From assembly GCF_051251695.1 (NCBI RefSeq), contig NZ_JBPOEU010000004.1, positions 109,553 to 173,552 on the forward strand: 64,000 nt of DNA, in the 5' to 3' direction. The notes under the pieces are model-generated. The model searched no databases and was not told where the DNA came from. It worked only from the letters and a program-made list of their open reading frames with translations. Positions within the stretch are counted from its first letter, which is position 1, and each line of letters opens with the position of its first letter. The DNA is from Maritalea sp051251695. GTDB taxonomy: Bacteria > Pseudomonadota > Alphaproteobacteria > Rhizobiales > Devosiaceae. The translations under genes were made by a program, and so were the position numbers. Shown here piece after piece: positions 1 through 8,888 of this stretch.

Positions 1-718
1 ACACGGATTGTTCAGGCAATGTCGTGTTAGAAAGGATCGCTAGCGGATCGCTTGGTTTGCGGCCCGCGCTCACCAGTTTTTGCGAAATTGAACCAAGATG
101 TTTCACCGCCATAAACATAACGATAACTGGCGCTGCGGTGGCAATCGCATTCCAATCCACAGCTTGGGGCACAGCCCCCGTTTCATCGTGACCGGTGAGG
201 AAAATCACCGCCTGATTGGTGTCACGATGGGTGACAGGAATGCCCGCATATGCCAACCCGCCTATGCCTGAAGTAATACCCGGCACGATGCGGAACTTAA
301 CGCCGGCTTTAGCAAGGGTTTCACTTTCCTCACCGCCACGGCCGAAAACAAACGGGTCGCCGCCCTTTAGACGCAAAACTTTTTTGCCCTCTTTTGCCCA
401 ATCGATCAGGCTCAAAGAAATGTCTTTTTGCTTGGGCGAAGGTTTGCCGCCGCGCTTACCGGCATAAATGCATTGGGCCTTTGGGTTTGCATATTTGAGC
501 AGCTCTTTACCCACCAAAGCGTCATAAACAATGATATCTGCTTCGCCCAGCGCATAATATCCCAACATGGAAATCAGGCCTGCAGCCCCCGGACCAGCGC
601 CAACAAGCCAAACGGAACCCGGCTCAAATGGCGGGAACTGTGCATTATCCATGCGCGCAAAATGGCCTTTTGGCTCATCTGCGGCAAATAGATTTTTAAT
701 GCTGTTCCAAAGGCTCAT
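1..718 (-). CDS. cobA: uroporphyrinogen-III C-methyltransferase (SUMT), 3' end cut by window edge
   Basis: SUMT makes precorrin-2 from uroporphyrinogen III with two SAM-dependent methylations, the entry step to cobalamin and sirohaem. About 239 residues are visible, reading from ATG at 718 to the left edge with no stop. The SAM-binding motif VGAGPGAAGL lies near residues 39-48 and the family signature LKGGDPFVFGRGGEE near 117-131. A stretch of about 35 residues precedes the methyltransferase fold. No CysG-like dehydrogenase/chelatase domain is seen at the N-terminus. The gene is divergent from cbiD across 68 bp. Family assignment is firm; the C-terminus is not visible. Confidence 0.95.
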   Translation of the reverse strand, partial: MSLWNSIKNLFAADEPKGHFARMDNAQFPPFEPGSVWLVGAGPGAAGLISMLGYYALGEADIIVYDALVGKELLKYANPKAQCIYAGKRGGKPSPKQKDISLSLIDWAKEGKKVLRLKGGDPFVFGRGGEESETLAKAGVKFRIVPGITSGIGGLAYAGIPVTHRDTNQAVIFLTGHDETGAVPQAVDWNAIATAAPVIVMFMAVKHLGSISQKLVSAGRKPSDPLAILSNTTLPEQSV

Positions 719-735
719 TGAAAGTTCTTTCTTTG

Positions 736-776
736 CGCTAAATACCTATCGCTAAATAGGGGCTTGGCGCTATATA
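736..776. promoter_or_regulatory. divergent cobA/cbiD control region with three short direct repeats
   Basis: The 68-bp gap between cobA and cbiD carries CGCTAAATA at 736-744, the same 9-mer at 750-758, and CGCTATATA at 768-776. Spacings are 14 and 18 bp. Iterated copies between divergent genes suggest a protein-binding site or overlapping promoters. No cobalamin riboswitch fits in the gap. The repeats are seen; the function is inferred. Confidence 0.35.
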
Positions 777-786
777 GATTATTGAT

Positions 787-1878
787 ATGAGTGCTGACCA
801 TGAAAAACAACCTGATCAATTGCGCCGTGGCTGGACGACGGGTGCCTGTGCAACCGCTGCAACCAGCGCAGCCCTTGAAGCGCTTTTGAGTGGTGAATTC
901 CCACACTTCGCGATTGTCACGTTGCCCGGTGGTCAAACACCTAGTTTTGCGTTGGCCGTTGAAGAGTTGGATCAAGATTTCGCTCGATGCGGGATTGTCA
1001 AAGATGCAGGCGACGACCCAGACGTTACCCATGGCGCGATGATTATCTCGACCGTTCGCCGAGCGGCCAAAGGTTCCGGCATCATTTTCAAAGCTGGAAT
1101 TGGTGTTGGCACTTTCACCAAACCGGGTTTGCCATTGCCCCCGGGCGAGCCCGCGATTAATCCCGTGCCCCGCAAAATGATGAGCGAACATGTCGCTGAA
1201 ATCTGCAAAAGGTTCGACATTGCGCCGGATATTGAAATCACGATTTCTGTGCCCGCCGGCGAGGAAATGGCTCAAAAAACGTGGAACCCACGTCTTGGCA
1301 TTTTGGGCGGTATTTCGATTTTGGGCACCACGGGTATTGTGATCCCCTATTCCTGCGCGGCCTGGATCCACTCCATTCACCGTGGTATCGACGTGGCCAA
1401 CGCCATCGGGCTTACCCATGTTGTCGGTTCCACCGGAGACACGTCCGAAAAAGCGGCGCAAGCGCATCTCAATCTGCCTATTGAGGCTTATTTGGATATG
1501 GGTGATTTTGTTGGCGGCTTGCTGAAATATCTCAAAAAACACCCAGTGCCCAACCTGACCATTGCTGGCGGTTTTGCAAAGCTCGTAAAACTGGCGCAGG
1601 GAAATTTGGATTTGCATTCAGGCCGCTCCCAAGTTGATTTCAACTGGTTGGCAGAAGAAGCCAAACTGCTGGGTGCGTCGGAAAATCTTGGCGCACAAAT
1701 CACTAAAGCCCAAACGGCGAAACATGTTTTGGAACTGTGTCAGGATGACGGAATTGACATTGCTAACCGTGTGGCACAGTTGGCGAATGATAAAGTACGA
1801 AAAACCTTGAACGGAACCACGATCAAAACAAGTGTTTTGGTGGTTGACCGAAAGGGCGTTATAATCGCTCAACATTAA
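787..1878 (+). CDS. cbiD: cobalt-precorrin-5B (C1)-methyltransferase
   Basis: CbiD methylates C1 of the corrin ring in the anaerobic, cobalt-early branch and takes the place of CobF of the aerobic route. The 363-residue length is usual for the family. The N-terminal signature RRGWTTGACATAA lies near residues 13-25. A glycine-rich GILGGISILGTTG stretch follows in the middle. cobK begins 22 bp downstream on the same strand, so the two are probably cotranscribed. Its presence with CbiG and CbiX points to early cobalt insertion. Confidence 0.95.
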   Translation: MSADHEKQPDQLRRGWTTGACATAATSAALEALLSGEFPHFAIVTLPGGQTPSFALAVEELDQDFARCGIVKDAGDDPDVTHGAMIISTVRRAAKGSGIIFKAGIGVGTFTKPGLPLPPGEPAINPVPRKMMSEHVAEICKRFDIAPDIEITISVPAGEEMAQKTWNPRLGILGGISILGTTGIVIPYSCAAWIHSIHRGIDVANAIGLTHVVGSTGDTSEKAAQAHLNLPIEAYLDMGDFVGGLLKYLKKHPVPNLTIAGGFAKLVKLAQGNLDLHSGRSQVDFNWLAEEAKLLGASENLGAQITKAQTAKHVLELCQDDGIDIANRVAQLANDKVRKTLNGTTIKTSVLVVDRKGVIIAQH

Positions 1879-1899
1879 TCGTAAACGGGAGATAAGCGC

Positions 1900-2640
1900 A
1901 TGAGAATTTTGATCTTTGGCGGCACCGGTGAAGCGATTGATTTGGCTGATGCGTTGGTTCGACAAGGCCATCAGGTCACCACCTCTTTGGCCGGTCGCAC
2001 CCGCAAACCCAGATTGCCAAATGGGCATATCCACACCGGCGGATTTGGCGGCGTTGACGGTCTTGCAGATTACATTTCGCGCAACGGTTTTGAAATGGTC
2101 GTGGACGCCACCCACCCATTTGCCGCGCAAATGTCGGCCAATGCCGTAAAAGCGTGTGCGCAATTGAATGCGCCAATGCTGCGTTTGACGCGGGAAGCTT
2201 GGCAAGCCGGGGCCGCTGACAATTGGCATCATGTGCCCAATATTCAAGCTGCTGCTGATCGACTGGGCGCAGGTTCCCATGTTTTGGTGACCGTTGGACG
2301 CCAGCATATCGAACCGTTCGTTCTGCGCACAGACTGCACGATTTTCATTCGCGCCATCGAGCATCCCGAAGTGATTTTGCCGGCTCATGTCAATGTGATT
2401 TTGGAGCGCCCGCCATTTCGCCTGTCGGATGAATTGGCGTTTATGCGCACCCACGAAATCACCCATTTGGTGACCAAAAATGCTGGGGGCGATCAAACCG
2501 CTGCTAAGCTGGAAGCCGCGCGCATGGTCGGCGCAAGCGTGATCATGATTGAACGCCCCGCGCTTCCCGAAGCGGTTGAAGTCTATTCGGTTGAGGCCGC
2601 GCTGCAATATCTTGGCGATCATTCCGCTTCCATTGCCTGA
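1900..2640 (+). CDS. cobK: precorrin-6A / cobalt-precorrin-6A reductase
   Basis: CobK (CbiJ in the anaerobic route) reduces the macrocycle of precorrin-6A with NADPH. The 246 residues begin with a dinucleotide-binding FGGTGEA at about 6-12. The family motif DATHPFA is at 69-75, and a VTKNAGG segment lies near the C-terminus. An AGATAAG-like ribosome site precedes the ATG. Its 3' end overlaps the 3' end of the convergent cobM by 22 bp. Sequence alone does not show whether its substrate carries cobalt; the neighbours favour the cobalt form. Confidence 0.93.
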   Translation: MRILIFGGTGEAIDLADALVRQGHQVTTSLAGRTRKPRLPNGHIHTGGFGGVDGLADYISRNGFEMVVDATHPFAAQMSANAVKACAQLNAPMLRLTREAWQAGAADNWHHVPNIQAAADRLGAGSHVLVTVGRQHIEPFVLRTDCTIFIRAIEHPEVILPAHVNVILERPPFRLSDELAFMRTHEITHLVTKNAGGDQTAAKLEAARMVGASVIMIERPALPEAVEVYSVEAALQYLGDHSASIA

Positions 2641-3410
2641 CGTTTTTTCTTTTTGCCTTTATTGCGCAACACATGGGCGAAATCAGCACTATAAAGCTCG
2701 CTATCACGAAACTCTTTTTGGCCGAAAACTTTACCGACAAAAATCAACGCCGTGCGCGTGATCTTTTCTGCCCGAACATCAGCTCGCATATCTTTAAGTG
2801 ACGTCTTGATGAATTTTTCATCTGGCCAAGTTGCGCGATAAGCGACCACTACAGGACAGTCAGCACCGTAAAATGGGGTCAGCGTTTCTTCGACATATTT
2901 CAAATTTCGGATCGATAGATGGATTGCCAATGTGGCGCGTGATTGGCCGAGCACTTCAAGCGTTTCATGCTCTGGCATGGAAGACGCTTTGCCGGAAGTG
3001 CGCGTGATAATGATGGTTTGCGCAATTTCGGGCAGTGTTAATTCGGTTTGTAGTTTCGCCGCTGCGCCCGCAAAAGCAGGTACGCCGGGCACTACCTCAT
3101 AGGGAATTTCAAGAACGTCTAGCCTGCGCATTTGCTCGGCCACAGCCCCGTAAATCGAAGGGTCGCCAGAATGAACGCGCGACACATCTTCACCCCGATC
3201 ATGAGCGGCCTTCATATCATCGATAATCTCACCCAAATTCATCGGTGCGGTGTCTTTTACCAACGCAGTATCAGGTGCTGCTTCAACAATTTCTGCAGGC
3301 ACTAGAGATCCTGCATAAAGGCAAGTCTGGCAACGTTCGATCAACCTAAGACCACGCACTGTGATGAGGTCAGCGGCACCGGGGCCCGCGCCTATAAAAT
3401 AAACAGTCAT
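2619..3410 (-). CDS. cobM: precorrin-4 / cobalt-precorrin-4 C11-methyltransferase
   Basis: This SAM-dependent tetrapyrrole methyltransferase (CobM/CbiF type) has 263 residues. The binding loop GAGPGAADLITVRG begins near residue 7, and a SGDPSIYGA motif lies near 81-89, as in the CbiF structure. The next steps of the visible pathway, CbiG and CbiD, are encoded alongside. It overlaps the stop of the cbiG-cobJ fusion by 4 bp and is the last gene of the minus-strand operon. The convergent cobK overlaps its tail. Confidence 0.93.
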   Translation of the reverse strand: MTVYFIGAGPGAADLITVRGLRLIERCQTCLYAGSLVPAEIVEAAPDTALVKDTAPMNLGEIIDDMKAAHDRGEDVSRVHSGDPSIYGAVAEQMRRLDVLEIPYEVVPGVPAFAGAAAKLQTELTLPEIAQTIIITRTSGKASSMPEHETLEVLGQSRATLAIHLSIRNLKYVEETLTPFYGADCPVVVAYRATWPDEKFIKTSLKDMRADVRAEKITRTALIFVGKVFGQKEFRDSELYSADFAHVLRNKGKKKKRQAMEAE

Positions 3411-5197
3411 GATGCTTCTTCCAATTTGGCGGCTTTCTTCGCATAGCCGCGCGGGGTGTAGGCGACATTTTCGCCTGAACCACGTTTAAAACTTTTCGAT
3501 TGAGACGATCCGAACATCACGATGGTGAGCATATCGATCTCTTCGGGATTGAAGGCCCTTAGTTCCACCACGCGCACTTTCTCCGCTGGGCGTCCCAAGT
3601 TTGAAGCAATCACTACTGGGGTGTTTGCAGGGCGATGAGCCAAGAATTTGTCCTTAGCGATCTCAATCAAATCGGTGCGGCGCATAGAACGTGGATTGTA
3701 AAACGCCGTGACAAAATCCCCAGCTGCAGCCGCATCCAATCGTTTCATAATATCTTCGCGTGGGGTCAACAGGTCAGACAATGAAATGCAACAGAAATCA
3801 TGGCCAATTAGTGCACCCGATTTCGCTGCCGCTGCTTGGAATGCAGAGATGCCTGGACAGGTTTCAATCGTCACCCGTTTCGCCGCATCCGAAATCGCTC
3901 GGTCACCCGTGGCTGCTAGCAGTTCATAAATCAGCGCGCCCATGGCAAATATGTTCGCGTCGCCCGAACAGACCAGTGAAACCTGTTTGCCTGTTCCTGC
4001 CAACTCTAGTGCATGTCGCACCCGAAGCTCCTCTTCACCCAACGCAAAGCGATGTTCGGTTTGGCTCGTTTTTGCGTCAGCGGCGAGGTCAAGATACAGG
4101 CCATAGCCGACCCAGTCCGTCGTGCGGCGCAAAGCCATATCCGCAACCGGCGTACGCAACTGATTAGTGCCAGGGCCAAGCCCGACGAGATAGAGTGCGC
4201 CGGGTGCCGCGCCAAACACTTCAACGTCAACTGGCAATTCTGCAATGCCAATTGCGCAGGTTGCTTTGCCCGTTTTCTGTTTTTCAACCAGCAGTTTACC
4301 AACTTTGATGGCAGCGGCTTCGGCAACTGATGGCGTGCCAACTTCCCCCATCACAATTGTCGATGGGTTAGGCACACGATGTGCTTCTTGCGCCAATTGA
4401 TAGGCACTGAAGGTGCGAAGTGGCACATTAAAATGTTGAGCTACGCCCAACAGACCGGCCTCGTCTGATTTTAAATCGATCGAGGCAATGGCTGCAATTG
4501 CGAGTGGCGATAGGTTGTTTTCAGCCAACACTTTTTCCACGAGTTCAATCACATGTTCTGCGGGGCAGAACCGTTCACAGCCAATGCCAATAACAAGATT
4601 CTGCGGCACAATATGCAATTGATCATCAGCTTGTTTGAGATGGGTAACGGTGACGGAGACGGCTCCCGCTGGATCAACAAGCTTAGATTTCTCCAACCAA
4701 GGTGCGGCGCCATTCAATTTGATTTTTTCGCCAGCAAGCAGTTTGGCCATCGCTGGTTTTGCGGCATGTGGATTTGCAAGCACGTAGCCGAGCGGCGGTT
4801 CATCAAGAGAAAACCCAAGAACATTATCGCTCGCTGTTGTGATCGCGGCGTTGCCGCTAAGTAACTTAGCCAGTTCCATCGCCAGTCCGTTGGCGCCGTG
4901 ATGCCCACCCAAAAGTGGGGCGATGTTTTTGCCATCAGGGGATACAGCTATTACCGGCGGTTCGGACTTTTTGTCGGTAAGCAGTGGCGCCAAAAACCGA
5001 ATGAGAATACCTGCAGCACAGACACCTATGATCGGCTGATCTGCGCTAAAAGCGGCGGCGATAAGTGCTTTTCCGTCGCGCCCATCAGCGGCACTTTTTA
5101 GCCAAATTTTGGCGTTCAAATGCGCCGCGATCTTTTGCGCGGTTTCATCACCAACGACTGAAAATGAGACGACCAATGGTGGGTTTATTTGCCCCAT
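3407..5197 (-). CDS. cobJ: CbiG-CobJ fusion: cobalt-precorrin-5A hydrolase / precorrin-3B C17-methyltransferase
   Basis: A 596-residue two-enzyme fusion. Residues 1 to about 200 are the CbiG N-terminal and central region, with LLGGHHGAN at 95-103. Residues from about 203 (GIGCER at 204-209) to 300 are the CbiG C-terminal/CobE-like domain. From about 334 a complete tetrapyrrole methyltransferase of CobJ/CbiH type follows, with LVGLGPG at 337-343. CbiG opens the delta-lactone and releases acetaldehyde in the cobalt route; CobJ/CbiH contracts the ring. The reading frame is continuous with no sign of a frameshift. It overlaps cobI by 13 bp and cobM by 4 bp. Confidence 0.93.
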   Translation of the reverse strand: MGQINPPLVVSFSVVGDETAQKIAAHLNAKIWLKSAADGRDGKALIAAAFSADQPIIGVCAAGILIRFLAPLLTDKKSEPPVIAVSPDGKNIAPLLGGHHGANGLAMELAKLLSGNAAITTASDNVLGFSLDEPPLGYVLANPHAAKPAMAKLLAGEKIKLNGAAPWLEKSKLVDPAGAVSVTVTHLKQADDQLHIVPQNLVIGIGCERFCPAEHVIELVEKVLAENNLSPLAIAAIASIDLKSDEAGLLGVAQHFNVPLRTFSAYQLAQEAHRVPNPSTIVMGEVGTPSVAEAAAIKVGKLLVEKQKTGKATCAIGIAELPVDVEVFGAAPGALYLVGLGPGTNQLRTPVADMALRRTTDWVGYGLYLDLAADAKTSQTEHRFALGEEELRVRHALELAGTGKQVSLVCSGDANIFAMGALIYELLAATGDRAISDAAKRVTIETCPGISAFQAAAAKSGALIGHDFCCISLSDLLTPREDIMKRLDAAAAGDFVTAFYNPRSMRRTDLIEIAKDKFLAHRPANTPVVIASNLGRPAEKVRVVELRAFNPEEIDMLTIVMFGSSQSKSFKRGSGENVAYTPRGYAKKAAKLEEAS

Positions 5198-5889
5198 GTT
5201 TCATCTCCTTTGTAACATAAAATTGTTGAGAAATAGGGACGTTCATTTGACGCAAATTCGAGCAGCGGCGTGATTTTTTGCTCGCCTTGTGTGGCGCGTT
5301 CGACGATCATCGCATTTTGCGCATGCCCCGTTATTTTGAGCACGTCGCGCACCCGATCAAAATGCCGACCAACTTTGATGATCGCTGCACTTTGTGTGTT
5401 GTTCAATTCCATCGCCAGTTTTTCACTTGGCAGTGGCGCAGGCAAAATTTTCAATGTTTCATTGCGTGCCGCCAATGGGCGTCCAACGACTGATGCTGTC
5501 GCCGTTAGTGAAGTAATGCCGGGAATAATTTGAATTTTCGCGTCTGGCATGCGCTCAATCAAATACATGGCCGAGCCATAAAATAGCGGGTCACCTTCGC
5601 ACAGATAAGCAACAGTTTTGCCATTTGCCAGATGCTTGGCAATAACGCCAGCGATCTGATCATAGGCAAGTTGCGCGGGTTCACGCTCGACTTTCATCGG
5701 CAAGTCGACAGGCAAACGGAGAGCGTTAGCATGTATGTGTTGTTCAGCGATCGACAAGGCCAAAGGCGGCTCATTTGGCTTTTGCGGAAAAACCACAATG
5801 TCTGCAGCGCTGATGGCGCGCACTGCCTTAAGGGTCAACAGTTCGGGATCACCCGGACCAACACCTACAAGAGTAAGTGTGCCGCTCAT
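5185..5889 (-). CDS. cobI: precorrin-2 / cobalt-precorrin-2 C20-methyltransferase
   Basis: A 234-residue tetrapyrrole methyltransferase of CobI/CbiL type. The SAM loop GVGPGDPELLTLKAVRA begins near residue 9, and LCEGDPLFYGS marks the second binding segment. The length is normal. The start codon coincides with the end of cobL, and the 3' end overlaps the cbiG-cobJ start, which indicates translational coupling. It methylates C20 of the factor made by CobA and, if cobalt is inserted early, by CbiX. Confidence 0.93.
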   Translation of the reverse strand: MSGTLTLVGVGPGDPELLTLKAVRAISAADIVVFPQKPNEPPLALSIAEQHIHANALRLPVDLPMKVEREPAQLAYDQIAGVIAKHLANGKTVAYLCEGDPLFYGSAMYLIERMPDAKIQIIPGITSLTATASVVGRPLAARNETLKILPAPLPSEKLAMELNNTQSAAIIKVGRHFDRVRDVLKITGHAQNAMIVERATQGEQKITPLLEFASNERPYFSTILCYKGDETWGK

Positions 5890-7115
5890 TATTCGTCACC
5901 AACGGTTTTGGTGACATTCCATTGGGTCACGGCCATTCGCGGTCGTAGAGTTTTGTGTGCGCCAATAGCATCAAGATGCGATACTTCAATACGGGCAAAA
6001 TCGCCTCCAAACTTTTCCAGCCGCGCAACCAATGCAACTTCGCCGTCAAGCGTAACGGCGTTTGCCACCAATCGACCGCCAGGTTTTAGCGCGGCCCAAC
6101 AGGCTTCGAAAAGAGATTCATTGCCAACGTCCCCACCGATGAAAATCGCATCCGGCGGCGTAACGTCCTGAAAGCTTTCTGGTGCTTGGCCTGAGATGAT
6201 TTTGAGGCCGGGCGCACCAAGTGCCACCCTGTTCTTTTCGATCATTTCGATGCGAGCAACATGGCGTTCAAAACAAGTCGCTGTGGCCCGTGGAGCCCCA
6301 CGCATCCATTCGATCGCCACTGAGCCGCTGCCCGCACCAACGTCCCACAAATGTTGGCCTGGCAATGGGCAAAGCTTTGCCAGTGTTGCGGCCCGCACCT
6401 CGCGTTTGGTCAATTGTCCATCATGTACAAATGCTCCATCAGGCAAACCAGGCAATGGCGGTAAAATCGGCGCACGATCATCAGCCACACAATCAATCGC
6501 AACTGTGTTGAGGTTGCCAATACCTTTGGTCGACTGGTTCTTCGCTAAAAACTCGATCCGGCTTTCTGTTTCGCCACCCATGGCGTTCAGCACTGTCAAT
6601 TGACTTTCGCCATATCCGCGTAGGTTGAGGATATTTGCGATGGCTTGAACCGTGGTGGCGTCGCTGGTGAGCGCCAAAATGCGCTGCCCGGGCACAATAT
6701 GGCTGTGCAAAATTTCAACGGGACGTCCATGAACGGAGACACATTTGACATTTTGCAATGGCCATTTCATCCGCGCGGCGGCAAGCGAAAATGCGCTTGG
6801 CGCAGGGTGAATAGCGAACTCGTGTTCATCAAGGTGCGCCGTAAGTGTCGCGCCAATCCCATACCATGTTGGGTCACCCGTTGCCAAAATCACAGTCGGC
6901 GTGCCCCGATAAGACAAGATTTGCTTGACCATATTGTCTAAAGGGGATTCCCAAACGACGAACCGATCATCCGTGTCACGTACTTTGGGCAGGCTGCGCG
7001 GCGGGCCCACGATGATTTTTGCTTGGTCCAATAGCGCCTGTTGTTCTGGTGCGAGAGAATGAGTGCCGAGAGCGGTTACGCCAACAACGTTTAGCCAACA
7101 TTTACTCATGCCCAT
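5889..7115 (-). CDS. cobL: precorrin-6B C5,15-methyltransferase (decarboxylating)
   Basis: CobL is the fusion equivalent of CbiE plus CbiT. It methylates C5 and C15 and decarboxylates the C12 acetate. The 408 residues show the CbiE-like domain first, with ATGDPTWYG near 78-86, and the CbiT-like Rossmann methyltransferase second, with DVGAGSGSVAIEW at 258-270. The start may be the ATG at 7115 or the one at 7109, which overlaps the cobH stop as ATGA. Both keep the domain intact. Confidence 0.93.
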   Translation of the reverse strand: MGMSKCWLNVVGVTALGTHSLAPEQQALLDQAKIIVGPPRSLPKVRDTDDRFVVWESPLDNMVKQILSYRGTPTVILATGDPTWYGIGATLTAHLDEHEFAIHPAPSAFSLAAARMKWPLQNVKCVSVHGRPVEILHSHIVPGQRILALTSDATTVQAIANILNLRGYGESQLTVLNAMGGETESRIEFLAKNQSTKGIGNLNTVAIDCVADDRAPILPPLPGLPDGAFVHDGQLTKREVRAATLAKLCPLPGQHLWDVGAGSGSVAIEWMRGAPRATATCFERHVARIEMIEKNRVALGAPGLKIISGQAPESFQDVTPPDAIFIGGDVGNESLFEACWAALKPGGRLVANAVTLDGEVALVARLEKFGGDFARIEVSHLDAIGAHKTLRPRMAVTQWNVTKTVGDE

Positions 7116-7738
7116 TCCTTCCCAATCGTCATCGCGTTTAGCGCCGCGCTTGCCATTGCAGAACCGCCGCGACGGCCCAGCACTGTTATAAAGGGTATAT
7201 CCAAATTCGCGTCCGCCAAGGCAAGCTTGGATTCAGCCGCCCCAACAAATCCAACTGGTGTTGCAATAATGGCTGCTGGTTTTGGACCACCAGCACCAAT
7301 CAATTCAAGCAGTTGAAAAAGCGTCGTCGGTGCATTGCCGATCACGACAACAGCGCCAGCAAGTTGTTCGCGCCACAACTCAACAGCAGCTGCGGAACGT
7401 GTTGTTTGTAGTTGCTTCGCCAATTCCGGTGTTTTTGGATCATTCAATGTACAGCTCGGTTCAAACCCATCGGGCAAAAATCGCCTGATCACGCCAGAGC
7501 GCACCATCTCACAATCACAGAATATTGGTTTTCTCGCGCTGATGGCGGACGCGGCGGCAGCGGCCACGTCGCCATTCCAACGAATGTCTTCGGTTAAATC
7601 CACCATACCGCAAGCATGGATCATGCGCACCACAACAGAGCGCAACGACGTTGGAAATTGTTCCAGCGCCGCTTCCTGCTCAATAGTTGCAAAGCTTTCT
7701 TTATAGATCGCTTGCGGATCCCGAAGCCATTCCACCAA
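7106..7738 (-). CDS. cobH: precorrin-8X methylmutase
   Basis: CobH moves the methyl group from C11 to C12 to give hydrogenobyrinate (or cobyrinate if cobalt is present). The conserved RMIHACGMVD segment with the likely catalytic His lies near residues 38-47. There is no ATG. The reading frame opens just after the cbiX stop at TTG (7738) or GTG (7735), preceded by AAGGAA at about 7746-7751. That gives about 210 residues, the family norm. Upstream in-frame codons fall inside the His-rich tail of cbiX and are rejected as start region. Confidence 0.9.
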   Translation of the reverse strand: MVEWLRDPQAIYKESFATIEQEAALEQFPTSLRSVVVRMIHACGMVDLTEDIRWNGDVAAAAASAISARKPIFCDCEMVRSGVIRRFLPDGFEPSCTLNDPKTPELAKQLQTTRSAAAVELWREQLAGAVVVIGNAPTTLFQLLELIGAGGPKPAAIIATPVGFVGAAESKLALADANLDIPFITVLGRRGGSAMASAALNAMTIGKEWA

Positions 7739-7739
7739 T

Positions 7740-8888
7740 CTATTCCTTATCTTTTGCCGGTTTTTCCATGGTTTTTGGACCCAATGGATGATCTGCAAAT
7801 GGATAAGGATGGTGCGCGTGGTCATGTACATGGTCATGTTGATGATGTTCATGATCATCAGAATGATCATGGCTGTGTTCATGTGTATGCTCATGCGCAT
7901 GAACGGGCGTCCATTCTAGACCGTGCTTTTTACAAAACTCTTCGTCACGACAAGACGCATCGCAATCACCATTGCAAGGGCAATTTTCCATGCCACCGCC
8001 AATGCCTTCAACATGATGGTGATGGCTTTCTTGGGCCAACCCGACTTCGGTTTCAAAGCCTAAGACCTGCTCACGATATTTGCACATCTGGCAGTTCATT
8101 TTGTTTTCGCCCTGCAGGGTTTCTTCAATGCGATCGATGAACGTTTCAACAACCAAATCGTGATCGTTAAGGTAACCCGCTTTGACAAATTCAACGTCTG
8201 GGTATTCAGCGGCCACTTCATCCGTATAGCTATAAACCCGCTTCACCAATACACCGGTAAACAAGAAATAAGGAAAGACAACGATGCGTTTGTAGCCAAG
8301 CTTGGTCGCGTGACGCAGCGCGGGTGCAGTTAGTGGGAATGTCACGCCAGAATAGGCAACTTCGCCCCAACCAAAGCCCATGCCTTCCCAAAGCATGCGC
8401 ATAACTTTAGCGACGTTTGAATTGGCGTCCGGGTCCGACGCGCCGCGTCCAACAACAACCAAAAGCGTTTCTTCGCGTGGGACGTCGCCACCAGCGTTTT
8501 CAAGTGCTTCTTCAATTCGAGCACCAGCAGCGCGGATCATCTTAAGGTCCACACCCAGTTCTCGCCCGTAGATCACTTCCATTTCAGGGTTTTGCGCCTG
8601 ATAGGAATTGAGCACCGAAGGAATGTCATTTTTAGCGTGGCCAGCGGCAAACAACATGCCAGGAACGGCCAACACTTTTTTGATGCCCTGTTCCTTGAGT
8701 TTGTTCAGCCCGTGATGAATGACCGGGTCAGCAAATTCGAGATAACCATACTCAACAGGAACGTCGCCAAGCTTTGCTTGCAGCCGGTCTTTGAGATGAG
8801 CAAACTCGCCCACCGCCAACTGATTTCGGCTACCGTGACCACACAACATTACCGCCGTATCTGAAGGCAAATCTAAGCGACCACTCAC
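7740..8888 (-). CDS. cbiX: sirohydrochlorin cobaltochelatase, long form with Fe-S motif and His-rich tail
   Basis: CbiX inserts Co2+ into sirohydrochlorin. Two chelatase-like halves are visible: residues 10-130, with LCGHGSR at 15-21 and AGHAKNDIP at 82-90, and residues 140-260, with VVGRGASDPDANSN. An MxCxxC motif (MNCQMC, 264-269) follows, as in the 4Fe-4S CbiX-L of Bacillus megaterium. A second cysteine-rich stretch (302-313) comes next, then a tail with more than fifteen histidines at 330-362 that could store or deliver metal. It overlaps the upstream small gene by 4 bp and is 2 bp from cobH. Total 382 residues. Confidence 0.92.
   Translation of the reverse strand: MSGRLDLPSDTAVMLCGHGSRNQLAVGEFAHLKDRLQAKLGDVPVEYGYLEFADPVIHHGLNKLKEQGIKKVLAVPGMLFAAGHAKNDIPSVLNSYQAQNPEMEVIYGRELGVDLKMIRAAGARIEEALENAGGDVPREETLLVVVGRGASDPDANSNVAKVMRMLWEGMGFGWGEVAYSGVTFPLTAPALRHATKLGYKRIVVFPYFLFTGVLVKRVYSYTDEVAAEYPDVEFVKAGYLNDHDLVVETFIDRIEETLQGENKMNCQMCKYREQVLGFETEVGLAQESHHHHVEGIGGGMENCPCNGDCDASCRDEEFCKKHGLEWTPVHAHEHTHEHSHDHSDDHEHHQHDHVHDHAHHPYPFADHPLGPKTMEKPAKDKE

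Noticed and set aside
715..2622. Long open frames on the minus strand opposite cbiD and cobK
   Set aside because: They are antisense to two well-matched enzymes, have no family-like motifs, and arise from codon bias on the coding strand.
7739..7900. Upstream ATG starts for cobH inside cbiX
   Set aside because: They would translate the His-rich tail of cbiX in another frame; the TTG/GTG after AAGGAA gives the expected 210 residues.
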